Shown here: positions 41,987-51,335 of the stretch, one piece after another
Layout of the letters: each line of letters begins with the position of its first letter
How positions within the stretch are numbered: position 1 is the first letter of the stretch
Source: Chloroflexota bacterium
GTDB lineage: Bacteria > Chloroflexota > Limnocylindria > Limnocylindrales > CSP1-4
Length of the DNA stretch: 51,382 bases
Direction: 5' to 3'
Assembly: GCA_017853275.1 (NCBI GenBank)
Contig: JAFMJV010000019.1
Span: 1 to 51,382 of the forward strand
The notes under the pieces: model-generated
Told to the model about the DNA's origin: nothing
Database searches by the model: none
What the model saw: only the letters and a program-made list of their open reading frames with translations
Position numbers and translations under genes: made by a program

Positions 41987-42517
41987 TCAGCCCGCGGTGT
42001 CGCTGCCGGCCGCGGCGGGCTCCGCGGGGGTGGCGGGGGCGATCTCCTGGACGGAGCCGCCCGCGGCCTCGATCTTGCTGCGCGCGCCGGCCGTGAAGCC
42101 GTCCGCCATGACGAAGAGCCGCACCGTGACGTCGCCGGAACCGAGGATCTTCACCGGGAGGCGGTCGTTGGAGATGAGACCGGCCGCGCGGAGGGTGTCC
42201 GGGTTGACGGTGTAGGGCGCCTTGCCGGAGACCTCGCCGAAGCGACCCGCCTCTGCCCAGGCGGAGATCCGCCCGACATTGACGACCTGGTACTCCACGC
42301 GCCAGAGGTGGCGCTTGAAGCCGCGCAGCTTGGGGATCCGGCGATGGATCGGGGTCTGCCCGCCCTCGAACCAGGACGGGACGCCGCCACCGGCCCGGGC
42401 CCACTGGCCCTTGGTGCCGCGGCCGGCGGTCTTCCCCTTGCCGGAGCCGGTACCACGACCGACACGGACCTTCTTCGTCCGCGAGCCGGGCGCCGGGGAG
42501 AGATCGTGGAGCTTCAC
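41987..42517 (-). CDS. rplO: 50S ribosomal protein L15
   Basis: L15 is a late 50S assembly protein. The 176-residue protein has [20 protein letters not shown], the Gly-rich GRGTGSGKGKTAGRGTKGQ, and GGQTPIHRRIPKLRGFK. The last 25 residues are an Ala/Pro-rich extension beyond the usual length of about 150. The GTG start overlaps the rpmD stop. Confidence 0.97.
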   Translation of the reverse strand: MKLHDLSPAPGSRTKKVRVGRGTGSGKGKTAGRGTKGQWARAGGGVPSWFEGGQTPIHRRIPKLRGFKRHLWRVEYQVVNVGRISAWAEAGRFGEVSGKAPYTVNPDTLRAAGLISNDRLPVKILGSGDVTVRLFVMADGFTAGARSKIEAAGGSVQEIAPATPAEPAAAGSDTAG

Positions 42518-42750
42518 CGCTTGGCCTCCGGGCTGCCGGCCTTCCCGCGCGCCGGGGCCGCGCTCTCCGCGACCTCCTCGGCGGTGACCAGGTACTGGAC
42601 GGCGCGGACCATGCCGCGGGTCGCCGGGTTGTCCGCGACCTCGACCGTCTCGCCGATCCGATGCAGCCCGAGCGCGCGGACCGTGCCGCGCGCGGACTGG
42701 TTCGTGCTGACCGTGCTCTTGCGCAGGGTCACCCGGAGCTTACCGGCCAT
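42514..42750 (-). CDS. rpmD: 50S ribosomal protein L30
   Basis: L30 is a small 50S protein. The 78-residue product has [40 protein letters not shown] and MVRAVQYLV, as in the family. It carries an 18-residue Ala-rich tail that standard L30 (about 60 residues) lacks. The start overlaps the rpsE end by 11 bp. Confidence 0.96.
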   Translation of the reverse strand: MAGKLRVTLRKSTVSTNQSARGTVRALGLHRIGETVEVADNPATRGMVRAVQYLVTAEEVAESAAPARGKAGSPEAKR

Positions 42751-43270
42751 CGGAGCCCTCCATGGGCTGCCCCGCGATGAAGGAGCGGAGCGTCTTGCCG
42801 CGGCGGGCCGAGAGCTCCTCCGCGCTGTGCAGGTTACCGAGGCCCTCGATCGTCGCCCGGACGACGTTGACCGGGTTCGTGGAGCCGAGGGACTTGGAGA
42901 GGATATCCCGGATCCCGGCCGCCTCGACCACTGCGCGGACGGAGCCGCCCGCGATGACGCCCGTTCCCTGGGAGGCAGGCTTGAGCATCACGGTGGAGGC
43001 GCCGAACTGCTGGCGGATCTCGTGCGGGATCGTCGTCCCCACGAGCGGAACGCGGATGAGGTTCTTCTTCGCGTCCTCGACGCCCTTGCGGATCGCCTCG
43101 GGGACCTCGCCGGCCTTGCCGAGCCCTGCGCCCACGTGGCCATTGCCGTCACCGACCACGACCACCGCGCTGAAGCTGAAGCGGCGTCCGCCCTTCACGA
43201 CCTTCGCGACGCGATTGATCTGGACGACGCGCTCCTCGAGGTTGAGCTTGCTGGGATCGATGCGTGCCAT
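42740..43270 (-). CDS. rpsE: 30S ribosomal protein S5
   Basis: S5 contributes to decoding accuracy. The 176-residue protein has [41 protein letters not shown] and [20 protein letters not shown], all family landmarks. The ATG has GGAGGG at good spacing. Confidence 0.97.
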   Translation of the reverse strand: MARIDPSKLNLEERVVQINRVAKVVKGGRRFSFSAVVVVGDGNGHVGAGLGKAGEVPEAIRKGVEDAKKNLIRVPLVGTTIPHEIRQQFGASTVMLKPASQGTGVIAGGSVRAVVEAAGIRDILSKSLGSTNPVNVVRATIEGLGNLHSAEELSARRGKTLRSFIAGQPMEGSDGR

Positions 43271-43282
43271 CGCGGCCCCTCC

Positions 43283-43645
43283 CTAGAAGTCGAGGCCGGA
43301 GGCACGCGCGCCTTCGGCGAGCGCTGCGATCCGTCCGTGGTAGCGGAAGCCCGCGCGGTCGAAGACCACCTGCTGGACCCCTGCCGCCCGGGCGCGGGTG
43401 CCGATCAGGGCGCCGACCTGGCGAGCCTTCTCGGTCTTCGTCCCGCTCCCGCCGCGGAGCGACTCGTCGAGCGTGGAAGCGCTCGCGAGGGTCCGGCCGG
43501 TCGTGTCGTCGATGACCTGGGCGTAGATCTGGTTGAGGCTGCGGAAGACCGCCAGCCGCGGGCGCTCCTGCGTCCCCGCGAGCCGGAGGCGGATCCGCGA
43601 ATGGCGCTTCTCGCGTGCGGCGCTGCGGCCGACGGTCTGGGCCAT
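43283..43645 (-). CDS. rplR: 50S ribosomal protein L18
   Basis: L18 binds 5S rRNA with L5. The 120-residue protein has [39 protein letters not shown] and the ending [21 protein letters not shown] structured 121-nt gap separates it from rplF, unlike the tight junctions elsewhere in the cluster. Confidence 0.97.
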   Translation of the reverse strand: MAQTVGRSAAREKRHSRIRLRLAGTQERPRLAVFRSLNQIYAQVIDDTTGRTLASASTLDESLRGGSGTKTEKARQVGALIGTRARAAGVQQVVFDRAGFRYHGRIAALAEGARASGLDF

Positions 43646-43766
43646 GGTGACTAGGCTCTCCTGTCAGGTCCGGCGAGGCGATGACACCCCGACGGTCGTG
43701 GTCCTTGGATGCGGCCGAAAGGCCGCGGGAACCGGGGCGCACGCTGGGCGCGCCCCGGGCTTCAGG
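43646..43766 (-). promoter_or_regulatory. 121-nt rplF-rplR gap with two hairpins
   Basis: CCGGGGCGC at 43732-43740 pairs with 43750-43758 around nine bases. A second stem, 43711-43716 with 43721-43726, has a four-base loop. The gap holds no gene. It could be a regulatory leader for rplR, a processing site or a weak terminator. No clear promoter is seen. Confidence 0.5.
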
Positions 43767-44318
43767 CTACTTCTTGCCGCCGACCTTGCCGGCCTTGCCG
43801 GCCTTGCGGCGAACGACCTCGCCCGCATAGCGGACACCCTTGCCCTTGTAGGGCTCGGGCTTCCGGCAGGCGCGGATCCTCGCGGCGATGAGGCCGACGA
43901 GCTCCTTGTCGATCCCCGTCACGGCGAGCCGCGTCGGGTTCTCGAGCTCGAAGGCGATCCCTCCGGGAGGGTCGATCTCGATCGGGTGACTGTACCCGAG
44001 CGCGAGCTGCAGCTTGCGGCCGACGAGCTGCGCGCGGTAGCCGACGCCGTTGATCTCCAGGCCCTTTCGGAACCCGGTCGTCACGCCGACCACCATGTTC
44101 GAGACGAGCGTGCGCGTGAGGCCGTGGAGCTGCCGCGCCCGGATGCTCTCGTCCCGGCGGACGACCCGGAGGACGTCATCCTCGCGGACGACGGAGACCT
44201 CCGGGGCGATCTCCCGGCTGAGCGTTCCCTTGGGCCCCTTCACGACGACGGACCGGCCGTCGATCGTGACGTCCACCCCCGCGGGAACGGGGATGGGGAG
44301 GCGTCCGATCCGTGACAT
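43767..44318 (-). CDS. rplF: 50S ribosomal protein L6
   Basis: L6 sits near the factor-binding site. The 183-residue protein begins [18 protein letters not shown], has [12 protein letters not shown], and contains [20 protein letters not shown] and [20 protein letters not shown] in the second half. The two duplicated domains are complete, with a short Lys/Gly-rich tail. Confidence 0.97.
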   Translation of the reverse strand: MSRIGRLPIPVPAGVDVTIDGRSVVVKGPKGTLSREIAPEVSVVREDDVLRVVRRDESIRARQLHGLTRTLVSNMVVGVTTGFRKGLEINGVGYRAQLVGRKLQLALGYSHPIEIDPPGGIAFELENPTRLAVTGIDKELVGLIAARIRACRKPEPYKGKGVRYAGEVVRRKAGKAGKVGGKK

Positions 44319-44324
44319 CTCGAC

Positions 44325-44720
44325 CTACCAGACGTACGCGAGGATCTCGCCGCCCAGCTGGCCCCTGCGGGCCTGGGCGCCGGTCATGATCCCCTGGCTG
44401 GTGCTCACGATGACGATACCGAGTCCGCCGAGCACGCGCGGGATCTCGGTCTTGCCCGCGTAGACACGCAGGCCGGGCTTGCTGACACGCTTCAGGCCGG
44501 AGACGACCGGCACCTTGCCGACGTACTTCAGCTGGACGCGGATCATCTTCGCGGGACCATCCTGGGCCTCGGTGAAGCCCTCGATGAACCCCTCATCCTG
44601 GAGGATGCGGGCGATCGCCAGCTTCGTCCGGGAGGCAGGGATGAGGACCTCGGTGTGGCGCGCCCGGCTGGCATTCCGGATGCGGGTCAGCATGTCCGCG
44701 ATCGGGTCGGTGACGTTCAT
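44325..44720 (-). CDS. rpsH: 30S ribosomal protein S8
   Basis: S8 binds helix 21 of 16S rRNA and represses the spc operon in E. coli. The 131-residue protein has [34 protein letters not shown], and the C-terminal [20 protein letters not shown], the family signature. I chose the ATG at 44720; longer frames upstream belong to the S14 gene. Confidence 0.97.
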   Translation of the reverse strand: MNVTDPIADMLTRIRNASRARHTEVLIPASRTKLAIARILQDEGFIEGFTEAQDGPAKMIRVQLKYVGKVPVVSGLKRVSKPGLRVYAGKTEIPRVLGGLGIVIVSTSQGIMTGAQARRGQLGGEILAYVW

Positions 44721-44725
44721 CTCGG

Positions 44726-44911
44726 CTACCAGCTCGACTTCGTGATCCCCGGCAGCTCGCCGAGGAGGGCGCGCTCCCGGAAGCAGATCCGGCACAGCGC
44801 GAACTTGCGCATGTAGGCCCGGGGCCGGCCGCACACCGAGCACCGGTGATAGGCGCGCACCGGGAACCGCGGGGTCCGGGCCGCCTTCGCGATCATCGAC
44901 TTCTTGGCCAT
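44726..44911 (-). CDS. rpsN: 30S ribosomal protein S14, zinc-binding (type Z)
   Basis: The 61-residue protein is the short zinc form of S14. [20 protein letters not shown] precedes two CxxC pairs, in [15 protein letters not shown] and [11 protein letters not shown], at residues 24, 27, 40 and 43. It ends ITKSSW, as in the family. I chose the ATG at 44911, with AGGAGG upstream; codons before it fall in the rplE junction. Confidence 0.97.
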   Translation of the reverse strand: MAKKSMIAKAARTPRFPVRAYHRCSVCGRPRAYMRKFALCRICFRERALLGELPGITKSSW

Positions 44912-44931
44912 CGCTCCGTCCTCCTGCGCCG

Positions 44932-45474
44932 TCAGCCGGCGAAGGGCATGCCGAGGAGCGCAAGCATCCGCCGCGATTCCTCGTCGGTCTCCGCCGTCGT
45001 GACGATGCTCACTTCGAGCCCGCGCAGACGGTCGATCTTGTCGTAGTCGATCTCGGGGAACGCGAGCTGCTCGCGCAGCCCGAGCGTGTAGTTGCCGCGC
45101 CCGTCGAACGACTTGCCCGGCACGCCGCGGAAGTCGCGGATGCGCGGGAGAGCCACACGGGTGAGGCGCTCGAGGAAGTCCCACATCCGGTCGCCCCGGA
45201 GCGTGACCTTGATCCCGATCGCGTTCCCCTCGCGGACGCGGAACTGGGCGATCGACTTCTTGGCGCGGGTCACCACCGGCTTCTGGCCGGTGATCAGCGC
45301 CAGGTCGCCGACCGCGTTGTCGATCGCCTTGCCGTCGCGAAGGGCCTCGCCCATCCCGATGTTGACGACGATCTTCGTCAGGCGCGGGACCTGCATGACG
45401 TTGCTGTACCCGAACTCCTTGCGGAGGGCGGGCACGACCTCGTCGGTGTACCGCTGTCGCAGCTGTCCGCTCAC
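44932..45474 (-). CDS. rplE: 50S ribosomal protein L5
   Basis: L5 binds 5S rRNA and contacts P-site tRNA. The 180-residue protein has [54 protein letters not shown] and [18 protein letters not shown]. The GTG at 45474 overlaps the rplX stop (GTGA). Confidence 0.97.
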   Translation of the reverse strand: MSGQLRQRYTDEVVPALRKEFGYSNVMQVPRLTKIVVNIGMGEALRDGKAIDNAVGDLALITGQKPVVTRAKKSIAQFRVREGNAIGIKVTLRGDRMWDFLERLTRVALPRIRDFRGVPGKSFDGRGNYTLGLREQLAFPEIDYDKIDRLRGLEVSIVTTAETDEESRRMLALLGMPFAG

Positions 45475-45935
45475 TTGCGCTTGCTCTCCACGCGGGTCAC
45501 GGGCTCGCCGCACTTGCCGCAGACCCGGACGCTCCGGCCATCCGCCGCCTCCTGGTGCCGGACCCGGGTGGGGACCGAGCAGGCGGGGCAGACGACCATC
45601 ACCTTGCTGATGGCGAGCGGCATCGCGATCTCGAGGATGCCGCCCTGCTGGATGCGGGGCTGCCGCTCGGTGGCGCCGGCCCGTGCGCGGGGCTTGGTGT
45701 GGCGCTTCGCGATGTTCAGCCCGTCGATGACGACGGCCGCGCCCGCGAGGGGCGAGGTCCGCTGCCAGCCCGAGCCGTAGCGCTCCGTGGAGCGCTTCCA
45801 GCCCTGCTGGTTCGTGACGACCTTGGTGACGGTCCCCTTCCGGCCCTTGTCCTTGCCGGTGAGGACGATCACCTCGTCACCCACGCGCACGTCCGGGACC
45901 CGGGTGGCGCGCTGGGGGCGTGCGACGGGGGGCAT
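45471..45935 (-). CDS. rplX: 50S ribosomal protein L24 with zinc ribbon and an insertion
   Basis: L24 starts 50S assembly at the 5' end of 23S rRNA. The KOW motif is clear ([20 protein letters not shown] near residue 17), and the later [13 protein letters not shown] and [18 protein letters not shown] match the family. The 154-residue protein is long. Two parts are extra: about 25 residues between the KOW strand and the GLNIAKRH strand ([15 protein letters not shown]), and a longer front end. A C-terminal zinc ribbon has CPAC and CGKC pairs. The ATG overlaps the rplN stop by one base. Confidence 0.95.
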   Translation of the reverse strand: MPPVARPQRATRVPDVRVGDEVIVLTGKDKGRKGTVTKVVTNQQGWKRSTERYGSGWQRTSPLAGAAVVIDGLNIAKRHTKPRARAGATERQPRIQQGGILEIAMPLAISKVMVVCPACSVPTRVRHQEAADGRSVRVCGKCGEPVTRVESKRK

Positions 45936-46303
45936 CAGAGCACCTCCGGCGCGAGCGAGATGATCTTCATGTAGTTCTTGTCGCGGAGCTCCCGCGCCAC
46001 GGGCCCGAAGATGCGGGTCCCGCGCGGGTTGCCCTGGTTGTTGATGAGGACGGCGGCGTTCTCGTCGAAGCGGATGTAGCTCCCGTCCGGGCGTCCGAGC
46101 TCCTTCGTGGTCCGCACGATGACGGCCTTCACGACGTCGCCCTTCTTCACCCCGGCGTTCGGGATCGCCTGCTTCACCGCGGCCACGATCACGTCACCGA
46201 TCCCTGCGGTCGTCTTCTGCGACCGGCCGAGGATGCGGATGCACTCGATCGTGCGGGCCCCGGTGTTGTCCGCCACCTTGAGGCGCGAAGTGGTCTGGAT
46301 CAC
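45935..46303 (-). CDS. rplN: 50S ribosomal protein L14
   Basis: L14 forms an intersubunit bridge. The 122-residue protein has [37 protein letters not shown] and [20 protein letters not shown]. The GTG overlaps the rpsQ stop. Confidence 0.97.
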   Translation of the reverse strand: MIQTTSRLKVADNTGARTIECIRILGRSQKTTAGIGDVIVAAVKQAIPNAGVKKGDVVKAVIVRTTKELGRPDGSYIRFDENAAVLINNQGNPRGTRIFGPVARELRDKNYMKIISLAPEVL

Positions 46304-46689
46304 GCGGACGCCTCCTCGGCCTGTGCGGCGTGGTGCGCCTCACGGCCAGGGTGCGCCGCCATGTGGATCACCTCGGTGGTGGCGGCCTCCTCGGCGACCA
46401 CGGGCTCCGTGGAGCCCTCCGCCGCGCGCTCGAGGATCTCCACGAGCCGCCACCGCTTCGTCGCGGAGAGCGGCCGGGACTCCTCGATCCGCACGGTGTC
46501 ACCGATGCGCGCCTCGTTCAGCTCGTCATGCGCCTTGAACTTGGTCGTCAGGCGGATGACGCGCTTGTAGAGGCGGTGGCGGCTCATCCGCTCGACCGAG
46601 ACGACGATCGTCTTGTCCATCCGGTCGGAGACGACGCGCCCGACCTTCGTCTTGCGTGCCGTCCGGCCGGTCGCCTGCGCGGCGCTCAT
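46300..46689 (-). CDS. rpsQ: 30S ribosomal protein S17 with long C-terminal tail
   Basis: S17 binds 16S rRNA early in assembly. The core is clear: [57 protein letters not shown] and [15 protein letters not shown]. The product is 129 residues, against about 85 for the family. The extra 40 are a low-complexity Ala/Glu/His tail. The stop overlaps the rplN GTG. Confidence 0.96.
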   Translation of the reverse strand: MSAAQATGRTARKTKVGRVVSDRMDKTIVVSVERMSRHRLYKRVIRLTTKFKAHDELNEARIGDTVRIEESRPLSATKRWRLVEILERAAEGSTEPVVAEEAATTEVIHMAAHPGREAHHAAQAEEASA

Positions 46690-46916
46690 CGCTTCCCTCC
46701 GGCGGAGCCGGCGGCGGCGCTCCCGGCCCCGAGCGAGCGCTCGGTCTGCACGGTGAGCAGCCGCGCGATCGTGCGCCGCGTCTGCGAGATCTGGCTGTAG
46801 TCGGTGAGCTGGCGGGTCGCCAGCTGGAACCGAAGGTCGTAGAGGTGCCGTCGAGCGCTCTCGATCTCGCTCGTCAGCTCCGTCTCCGAAAGCGTGCGGA
46901 TCTTACCGATGTCCAT
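46686..46916 (-). CDS. rpmC: 50S ribosomal protein L29
   Basis: L29 lies at the exit tunnel near the signal-recognition site. The 76-residue protein has the coiled helices [20 protein letters not shown] and [20 protein letters not shown], with a short Ser/Gly/Ala tail. The start overlaps rplP by 14 bp. Confidence 0.96.
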   Translation of the reverse strand: MDIGKIRTLSETELTSEIESARRHLYDLRFQLATRQLTDYSQISQTRRTIARLLTVQTERSLGAGSAAAGSAGGKR

Positions 46917-47331
46917 CGCCCGCTCCCTCCCGAACCAGGAACTTCACGTCCACGGGCAGCTTGTGGCTCGCGAGGCGCATCGCCTCCGCGGCCTCCGCCT
47001 CCGGGACGCCCGACATCTCGAAGAGGATCCGGCCCGGCCGGACGACCGCGACCCAGTGATCCGGAGCGCCCTTGCCGGAGCCCATGCGGACCTCGGCCGG
47101 CTTCTTCGTGATCGGCTTGTCCGGGAAGATGCGGATCCAGACCTTGCCACCGCGCCGGACGTAGCGGGTCATCGCCCGCCGGGCCGACTCGATCTGGCGG
47201 CTGGTGATGTAGGCGGGCTCCTCCGTCACGAGGGCGAAGTCACCGAACGCGATCGTGGTGCCGCCCTTGGAGGGACCGCTCATCCGGCCGCGCTGCTGCT
47301 TGCGGTACTTGACGCGACGAGGCATCAGCAT
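46903..47331 (-). CDS. rplP: 50S ribosomal protein L16
   Basis: L16 supports tRNA passage at the peptidyl-transferase centre. The 142-residue protein starts [19 protein letters not shown] and has [20 protein letters not shown] and [20 protein letters not shown]. The ATG lies two bases past the rpsC stop. Confidence 0.97.
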   Translation of the reverse strand: MLMPRRVKYRKQQRGRMSGPSKGGTTIAFGDFALVTEEPAYITSRQIESARRAMTRYVRRGGKVWIRIFPDKPITKKPAEVRMGSGKGAPDHWVAVVRPGRILFEMSGVPEAEAAEAMRLASHKLPVDVKFLVREGAGDGHR

Positions 47332-47333
47332 GG

Positions 47334-48008
47334 CTAGGCCCCTCCCGCCGCGACCGGCGCGTTCTCGCGGGCCGCCTGCCGCTCGGGCATCACGTCACCG
47401 CGGTAGATCCAGACCTTGACCCCGATCGCGCCGTAGGTGGTGCGCGAGAGGACCTGGCCGTAGCTGATATCCGCGCGCAGGGTGCCGAGCGGGATCCGGC
47501 CGTCCTTCTCCCACTCGCGCCGCGCCATCTCCGCGCCGCCGAGCCGCCCGGAGACAGAGATCTTCACGCCCTTCGCGCCGGCCTTCATCGTGCGCTGGAT
47601 CGACTGCTTGATCGCCTTGCGGAAGGCGATCCGGCGGGCGAGCTGCTGCGCGATGTTCGCGGCCACGAGGACGGCGTCCAGCTCGGGCTGGCGGATCTCC
47701 TTGATCTCCAGCTTGACCTTGCGGGTCGAGATCTTGCCGACCGCCTGGCGCAGCGACTCCACGTTGGCGCCGCCCTTGCCGATCACGATGCCCGGCTTGG
47801 CCGTGTGCACGGTGACCGTGACATGGTTGATGCCGCGCTCGATCTCGACGAGGCTGACGCTCGCGTTCGCCAGGCGCTTGTTCACCAGGCGCCGGATCGC
47901 GATGTCCTCCTTGAGGAGATCGGTGTAGTCCTTGTCGGAGTACCACTTCGCGTTCCAGGTGCGCGAGACACCCAGCCGGAAGCCGTTCGGATGGACCTTG
48001 TGACCCAT
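47334..48008 (-). CDS. rpsC: 30S ribosomal protein S3
   Basis: S3 lines the mRNA entry channel. The 224-residue protein has [20 protein letters not shown] at the start, a KH domain ([20 protein letters not shown]), and the C-terminal [20 protein letters not shown] and [11 protein letters not shown]. The start lies two bases past the rplV stop. Confidence 0.97.
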   Translation of the reverse strand: MGHKVHPNGFRLGVSRTWNAKWYSDKDYTDLLKEDIAIRRLVNKRLANASVSLVEIERGINHVTVTVHTAKPGIVIGKGGANVESLRQAVGKISTRKVKLEIKEIRQPELDAVLVAANIAQQLARRIAFRKAIKQSIQRTMKAGAKGVKISVSGRLGGAEMARREWEKDGRIPLGTLRADISYGQVLSRTTYGAIGVKVWIYRGDVMPERQAARENAPVAAGGA

Positions 48009-48010
48009 GC

Positions 48011-48349
48011 TCAGGCCTCCCGGCTTTCGACCACGATCGTCACGTGGGTCATCGGCTTGTGGATGGGGAACGCGCGACCCTGGGCGCGCGGGCGGAAGCG
48101 CTTGATGGTCGGACCCTCGTCGGCGATCGCCGCCTTGACGACGAGGTCGTCGGGCGACAGGTCGAAGTTGTTCTCGGCGTTGGCGGCCGCGCTCTTCAGG
48201 ACCTTCGCCACGTCCTTCGCTGCCCCCTGGGGCATGAAGCGGAGGATGGCGGCGGCCTCATCCACCCGCTTGCCGACGATCGCCTGGGTGACCAGGCGCG
48301 TCTTGCGGGTGGAGCGGCGGATGTACTTCGCGGTGGCTCGGACTTCCAC
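48011..48349 (-). CDS. rplV: 50S ribosomal protein L22
   Basis: L22 lines the exit tunnel. The 112-residue protein has [34 protein letters not shown] and the tunnel hairpin [20 protein letters not shown]. No insertion is seen in the hairpin. Confidence 0.97.
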   Translation of the reverse strand: MEVRATAKYIRRSTRKTRLVTQAIVGKRVDEAAAILRFMPQGAAKDVAKVLKSAAANAENNFDLSPDDLVVKAAIADEGPTIKRFRPRAQGRAFPIHKPMTHVTIVVESREA

Positions 48350-48359
48350 GGTCTGGCCC

Positions 48360-48644
48360 CTACTTCAGCGAGGTCGAGCGGTCCGTGCTCTTCCCGTGCC
48401 CGCGATAGTTGCGGGTCGGGGCGAACTCGCCGAACCGGTGGCCGACCATGTTCTCCGTCACGTAGACGGGGATGTGCTTCTTGCCGTTGTAGACGGCGAT
48501 GGTGTGTCCGATGAAGTCCGGGAAGATCACGCTTGCCCGGCTCCAGGTCTTGACCACCTTGCGCTCGTTCTTCTTGTTCATCGCCTGCGCGCGGCCAAGG
48601 AGCCGCGGCTCGACAAACGGTCCCTTCTTGAGGGATCGCGACAT
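48360..48644 (-). CDS. rpsS: 30S ribosomal protein S19
   Basis: S19 sits on the head of the 30S subunit near the A site. The 94-residue protein has [34 protein letters not shown] and the ending [20 protein letters not shown]. It follows rplB by 15 bp. Confidence 0.97.
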   Translation of the reverse strand: MSRSLKKGPFVEPRLLGRAQAMNKKNERKVVKTWSRASVIFPDFIGHTIAVYNGKKHIPVYVTENMVGHRFGEFAPTRNYRGHGKSTDRSTSLK

Positions 48645-48659
48645 GTCGCTCCTCCTTGA

Positions 48660-49487
48660 CTACTTGCGATGCCGGGAGCGCACGATGAGCCTCCCGGACG
48701 TCTTGTTGCGGCGGGTGCGATGCCCCATCGCCGGCTTGCCCCAGGGCGTCTTGGGGGGCATTCCCGTGGGGGACTTGCCCTCGCCGCCGCCGTGCGGGTG
48801 CTCGCGCGGGTTCATCACGACGCCACGGACCTCCGGGCGCCGGCCGAGATGGCGAGAGCGACCGGCCTTGCCGATGCTCTGGTTCTCGTGATCGAGGTTG
48901 CCCACCTGGCCGACGGTCGCCATGCAGCGAACGTCCACGCGGCGGACCTCACCGGAGGGGAGCCGCACCTGGGCGTAGGCACCCTCCTTGGCGAGGAGCT
49001 GGGCCGAGGCGCCCGCGGAGCGGACGATCTGGCCTCCCTTGCCGGGGATGAGCTCGATGTTATGGAGCTGGGTACCGAGCGGGATCCCGGAGAGCGGGAG
49101 GGCATTCCCGACCCGTGCCTCGACGTTCGAGCCGGCCACGACGGTGTCTCCGACCTTCAGGCCGTGCGGCACGAGGATGTAGCGCTTCTCGCCGTCCGCG
49201 TAGTGCAGAAGGCCGATGCGGGACGACCGGTTCGGGTCGTACTCGATCGTGGCGAGCTTCGCGGGGACATCCCACTTGTCGCGCCGGAAGTCGATCCGGC
49301 GGTAGTGCTGCTTCTCGCCGCCACCCCGGTGCCGGACGGTCATCCGGCCCTGGTTGTTGCGCCCGCTGCCGCGCTTCTGCGGCTCGAGGAGGGGCTTGTG
49401 CGGCTTGTCGGTCGTGATCTCCTCGAAGGTCGACCGAGTCATGAAGCGCCGACCCGGGGAGGTCGGCTTATAGCTGCGCAGCGGCAT
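48660..49487 (-). CDS. rplB: 50S ribosomal protein L2
   Basis: L2 is needed for subunit joining and peptidyl transfer. The 275-residue protein has [40 protein letters not shown], and the C-terminal [16 protein letters not shown] and [16 protein letters not shown], with the catalytically important His region. I chose the ATG at 49487, two bases after the rplW stop. Confidence 0.97.
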   Translation of the reverse strand: MPLRSYKPTSPGRRFMTRSTFEEITTDKPHKPLLEPQKRGSGRNNQGRMTVRHRGGGEKQHYRRIDFRRDKWDVPAKLATIEYDPNRSSRIGLLHYADGEKRYILVPHGLKVGDTVVAGSNVEARVGNALPLSGIPLGTQLHNIELIPGKGGQIVRSAGASAQLLAKEGAYAQVRLPSGEVRRVDVRCMATVGQVGNLDHENQSIGKAGRSRHLGRRPEVRGVVMNPREHPHGGGEGKSPTGMPPKTPWGKPAMGHRTRRNKTSGRLIVRSRHRK

Positions 49488-49489
49488 CG

Positions 49490-49792
49490 CTAGACCCCCT
49501 CGAAGAATTCGATCTTGTCGCCGGGGGCCACGGTGACGACGGCCTTCTTCCACGGTGACGTGAAGCCCTGGACGCGACCGCGCTTGCGGTTGCGGCTCTT
49601 CTCCTTGCCCTTCGTCGTGAGGACGTTGACGTCCACGACCCGGACCTTGAAGAGCTCCTCCACGGCCGTCTTCACCATCAGCTTGTTGGCGTCGTCATGG
49701 ACGGCGAAGGTGTACTTGCCACGCTGCGTCTCGTCCATCGACTTCTCGCTGATGACGGGGCGCAGGACGATCTGCGTCGCGAGGAGCGTCAT
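49490..49792 (-). CDS. rplW: 50S ribosomal protein L23
   Basis: L23 is the docking site for trigger factor and SRP at the tunnel exit. The 100-residue protein has [20 protein letters not shown] and [20 protein letters not shown], the two family landmarks. The ATG overlaps the rplD stop. Confidence 0.96.
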   Translation of the reverse strand: MTLLATQIVLRPVISEKSMDETQRGKYTFAVHDDANKLMVKTAVEELFKVRVVDVNVLTTKGKEKSRNRKRGRVQGFTSPWKKAVVTVAPGDKIEFFEGV

Positions 49793-50412
49793 GCGTAGAC
49801 CTCCGACATCAGCGCGATCGACGGCTGGGTGATGAGGAGGACGTCCGCGTCGAGGACATCCACGACGTTGAGCGAGTCCGCACGGATGACCGTGACACCC
49901 GGCAGGTTGCGGGCCGAGAGCTCGAGGCGCTCGTCCTTGGCCGCCTCGACGACGAGCACCTTGCCGGTCGCCTTGAGGTTGCCGAGGTAGCCCACCAGCT
50001 CGCGGGTCCGGATCGCATCCATCGCGAGGTCCTCCACGACGCGCACGGCACCATCGCCGAGCTTCGCCGTGAGGGCGCCACGAAGCGCGAGCCGCTTCAT
50101 CCGCTTGGGGAGACGCTGCTCATAGGACCGCGGGTGCGGGCCGAAGACCACGCCACCGCCGCGGTAGTGCGGGGCGGTCGGCGTGCCCTGGCGGGCGCGG
50201 CCGGTCCCCTTCTGCCGGTACGGCTTCTTGCCACCACCGCGGACCTCGCCGCGGGTCTTCGTGTCGTGGGTGCCCTGCCGGCGCGCGGCCAGCTGGGCGA
50301 CGACCGCCTGGTGGAGGACCGCCGTGTTCACGGGCGCGGCGAAAAGCGCGTCCGGGAGATCGACGGTGCCCGTCTGGGCACCGGCCTTGGAGTAGACGGG
50401 TGTCGCGGGCAT
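49789..50412 (-). CDS. rplD: 50S ribosomal protein L4
   Basis: L4 lines the exit tunnel; in some bacteria it represses the S10 operon. The 207-residue protein has RQGTHDTKTRGEVRGGGKKP, the tunnel loop with GTGRARQGTPTAPHYRGGGV, FGPHPRSYEQRLPKRMKRLA, and the closing [16 protein letters not shown]. The start lies two bases past the rplC stop. Confidence 0.97.
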   Translation of the reverse strand: MPATPVYSKAGAQTGTVDLPDALFAAPVNTAVLHQAVVAQLAARRQGTHDTKTRGEVRGGGKKPYRQKGTGRARQGTPTAPHYRGGGVVFGPHPRSYEQRLPKRMKRLALRGALTAKLGDGAVRVVEDLAMDAIRTRELVGYLGNLKATGKVLVVEAAKDERLELSARNLPGVTVIRADSLNVVDVLDADVLLITQPSIALMSEVYA

Positions 50413-50414
50413 CG

Positions 50415-51023
50415 CTACGCCTTCCTCACGACGATCAGCCCGTTCCGCGCCCCGGGGACCGGCCCCTTGACGAGAAGGACGTTCCGCTCGGCATCCGCGC
50501 GGACGATCGTCGCCTTCTTCACGGTGATGCGCTCGCCACCCATCCGGCCCGCCATCCGCGTCCCCTTGTAGACGCGGCCGGGGGTGGTGCCGGCACCGAT
50601 CGACCCGGGCTCGCGATGCGAGTCCGAACCGTGGGTCTCGGGACCACGCCGGAAGTGGTGGCGCTTGATCGTGCCCGCGAAGCCCTTCCCCTTCGACGTC
50701 CCCGTGATGTCCACGGTGTCGCCGGGGGAGAAGAGGCTGACGTCCAGGGTCTGGCCCACCTGGTAGTCCGAGACGTCGTCGAGCCGGAACTCGCGGACAT
50801 CACGGACGCGCGGCAGGTCCTTCAGCTGGCCGAGGCGCGGCTTCGTGAGCTTCTTCGCCTGACCCGCACCGACCTGGACGGCGCTGTAGCCGTCCCGATC
50901 CGGGGTGCGGAGCAGGGTGACGGTGTTCGGTTCGATGGCCACCACGGAGACCGGCACAAGCGTGCCGTCCTCTGCGAAGACCGCTGTCATCCCGACCTTG
51001 CGGCCGATCACTCCGATACTCAT
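50415..51023 (-). CDS. rplC: 50S ribosomal protein L3
   Basis: L3 helps form the peptidyl-transferase centre. The 202-residue protein has IGVIGRKVGMTAVFAEDGTL, TGTSKGKGFAGTIKRHHFRR and the glutamine-free loop SIGAGTTPGRVYKGTRMAGR. The ATG directly follows the rpsJ stop. An interior Gln that is methylated in E. coli lies in the loop; here that region reads GRMGGERITV. Confidence 0.97.
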   Translation of the reverse strand: MSIGVIGRKVGMTAVFAEDGTLVPVSVVAIEPNTVTLLRTPDRDGYSAVQVGAGQAKKLTKPRLGQLKDLPRVRDVREFRLDDVSDYQVGQTLDVSLFSPGDTVDITGTSKGKGFAGTIKRHHFRRGPETHGSDSHREPGSIGAGTTPGRVYKGTRMAGRMGGERITVKKATIVRADAERNVLLVKGPVPGARNGLIVVRKA

Positions 51024-51332
51024 CTACATCTTGATCTCGATGTCGACACCCGCGGCGAGCGAGAGTCGCATCAGGGCGTCCACCGTCTTCGACGAGGGAT
51101 CGAGGATGTCGATGAGCCGCTTGTGCGTGCGGATCTCGAACTGCTCCCGGCTGTCCTTGTCGATGAACGGTGAGCGCAGGACGGTGAACTTCTCGATGCG
51201 GGTCGGCAGCGGCACGGGGCCGACGACGTCCGCGCCGGTGCGCTGGGCCGTCTCCACGATCTGGAGCGCGGACTGGTCCAGCAACCGGTGGTCGTATGCC
51301 TTGAGTCGGATCCGGATCCTCTGCCGAGCCAC
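51024..51332 (-). CDS. rpsJ: 30S ribosomal protein S10
   Basis: S10 also acts as NusE in transcription antitermination. The 102-residue protein begins [20 protein letters not shown], has [20 protein letters not shown], and includes the [20 protein letters not shown] signature. It lies directly downstream of tuf. Confidence 0.97.
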   Translation of the reverse strand: MARQRIRIRLKAYDHRLLDQSALQIVETAQRTGADVVGPVPLPTRIEKFTVLRSPFIDKDSREQFEIRTHKRLIDILDPSSKTVDALMRLSLAAGVDIEIKM

Positions 51333-51335
51333 GTC

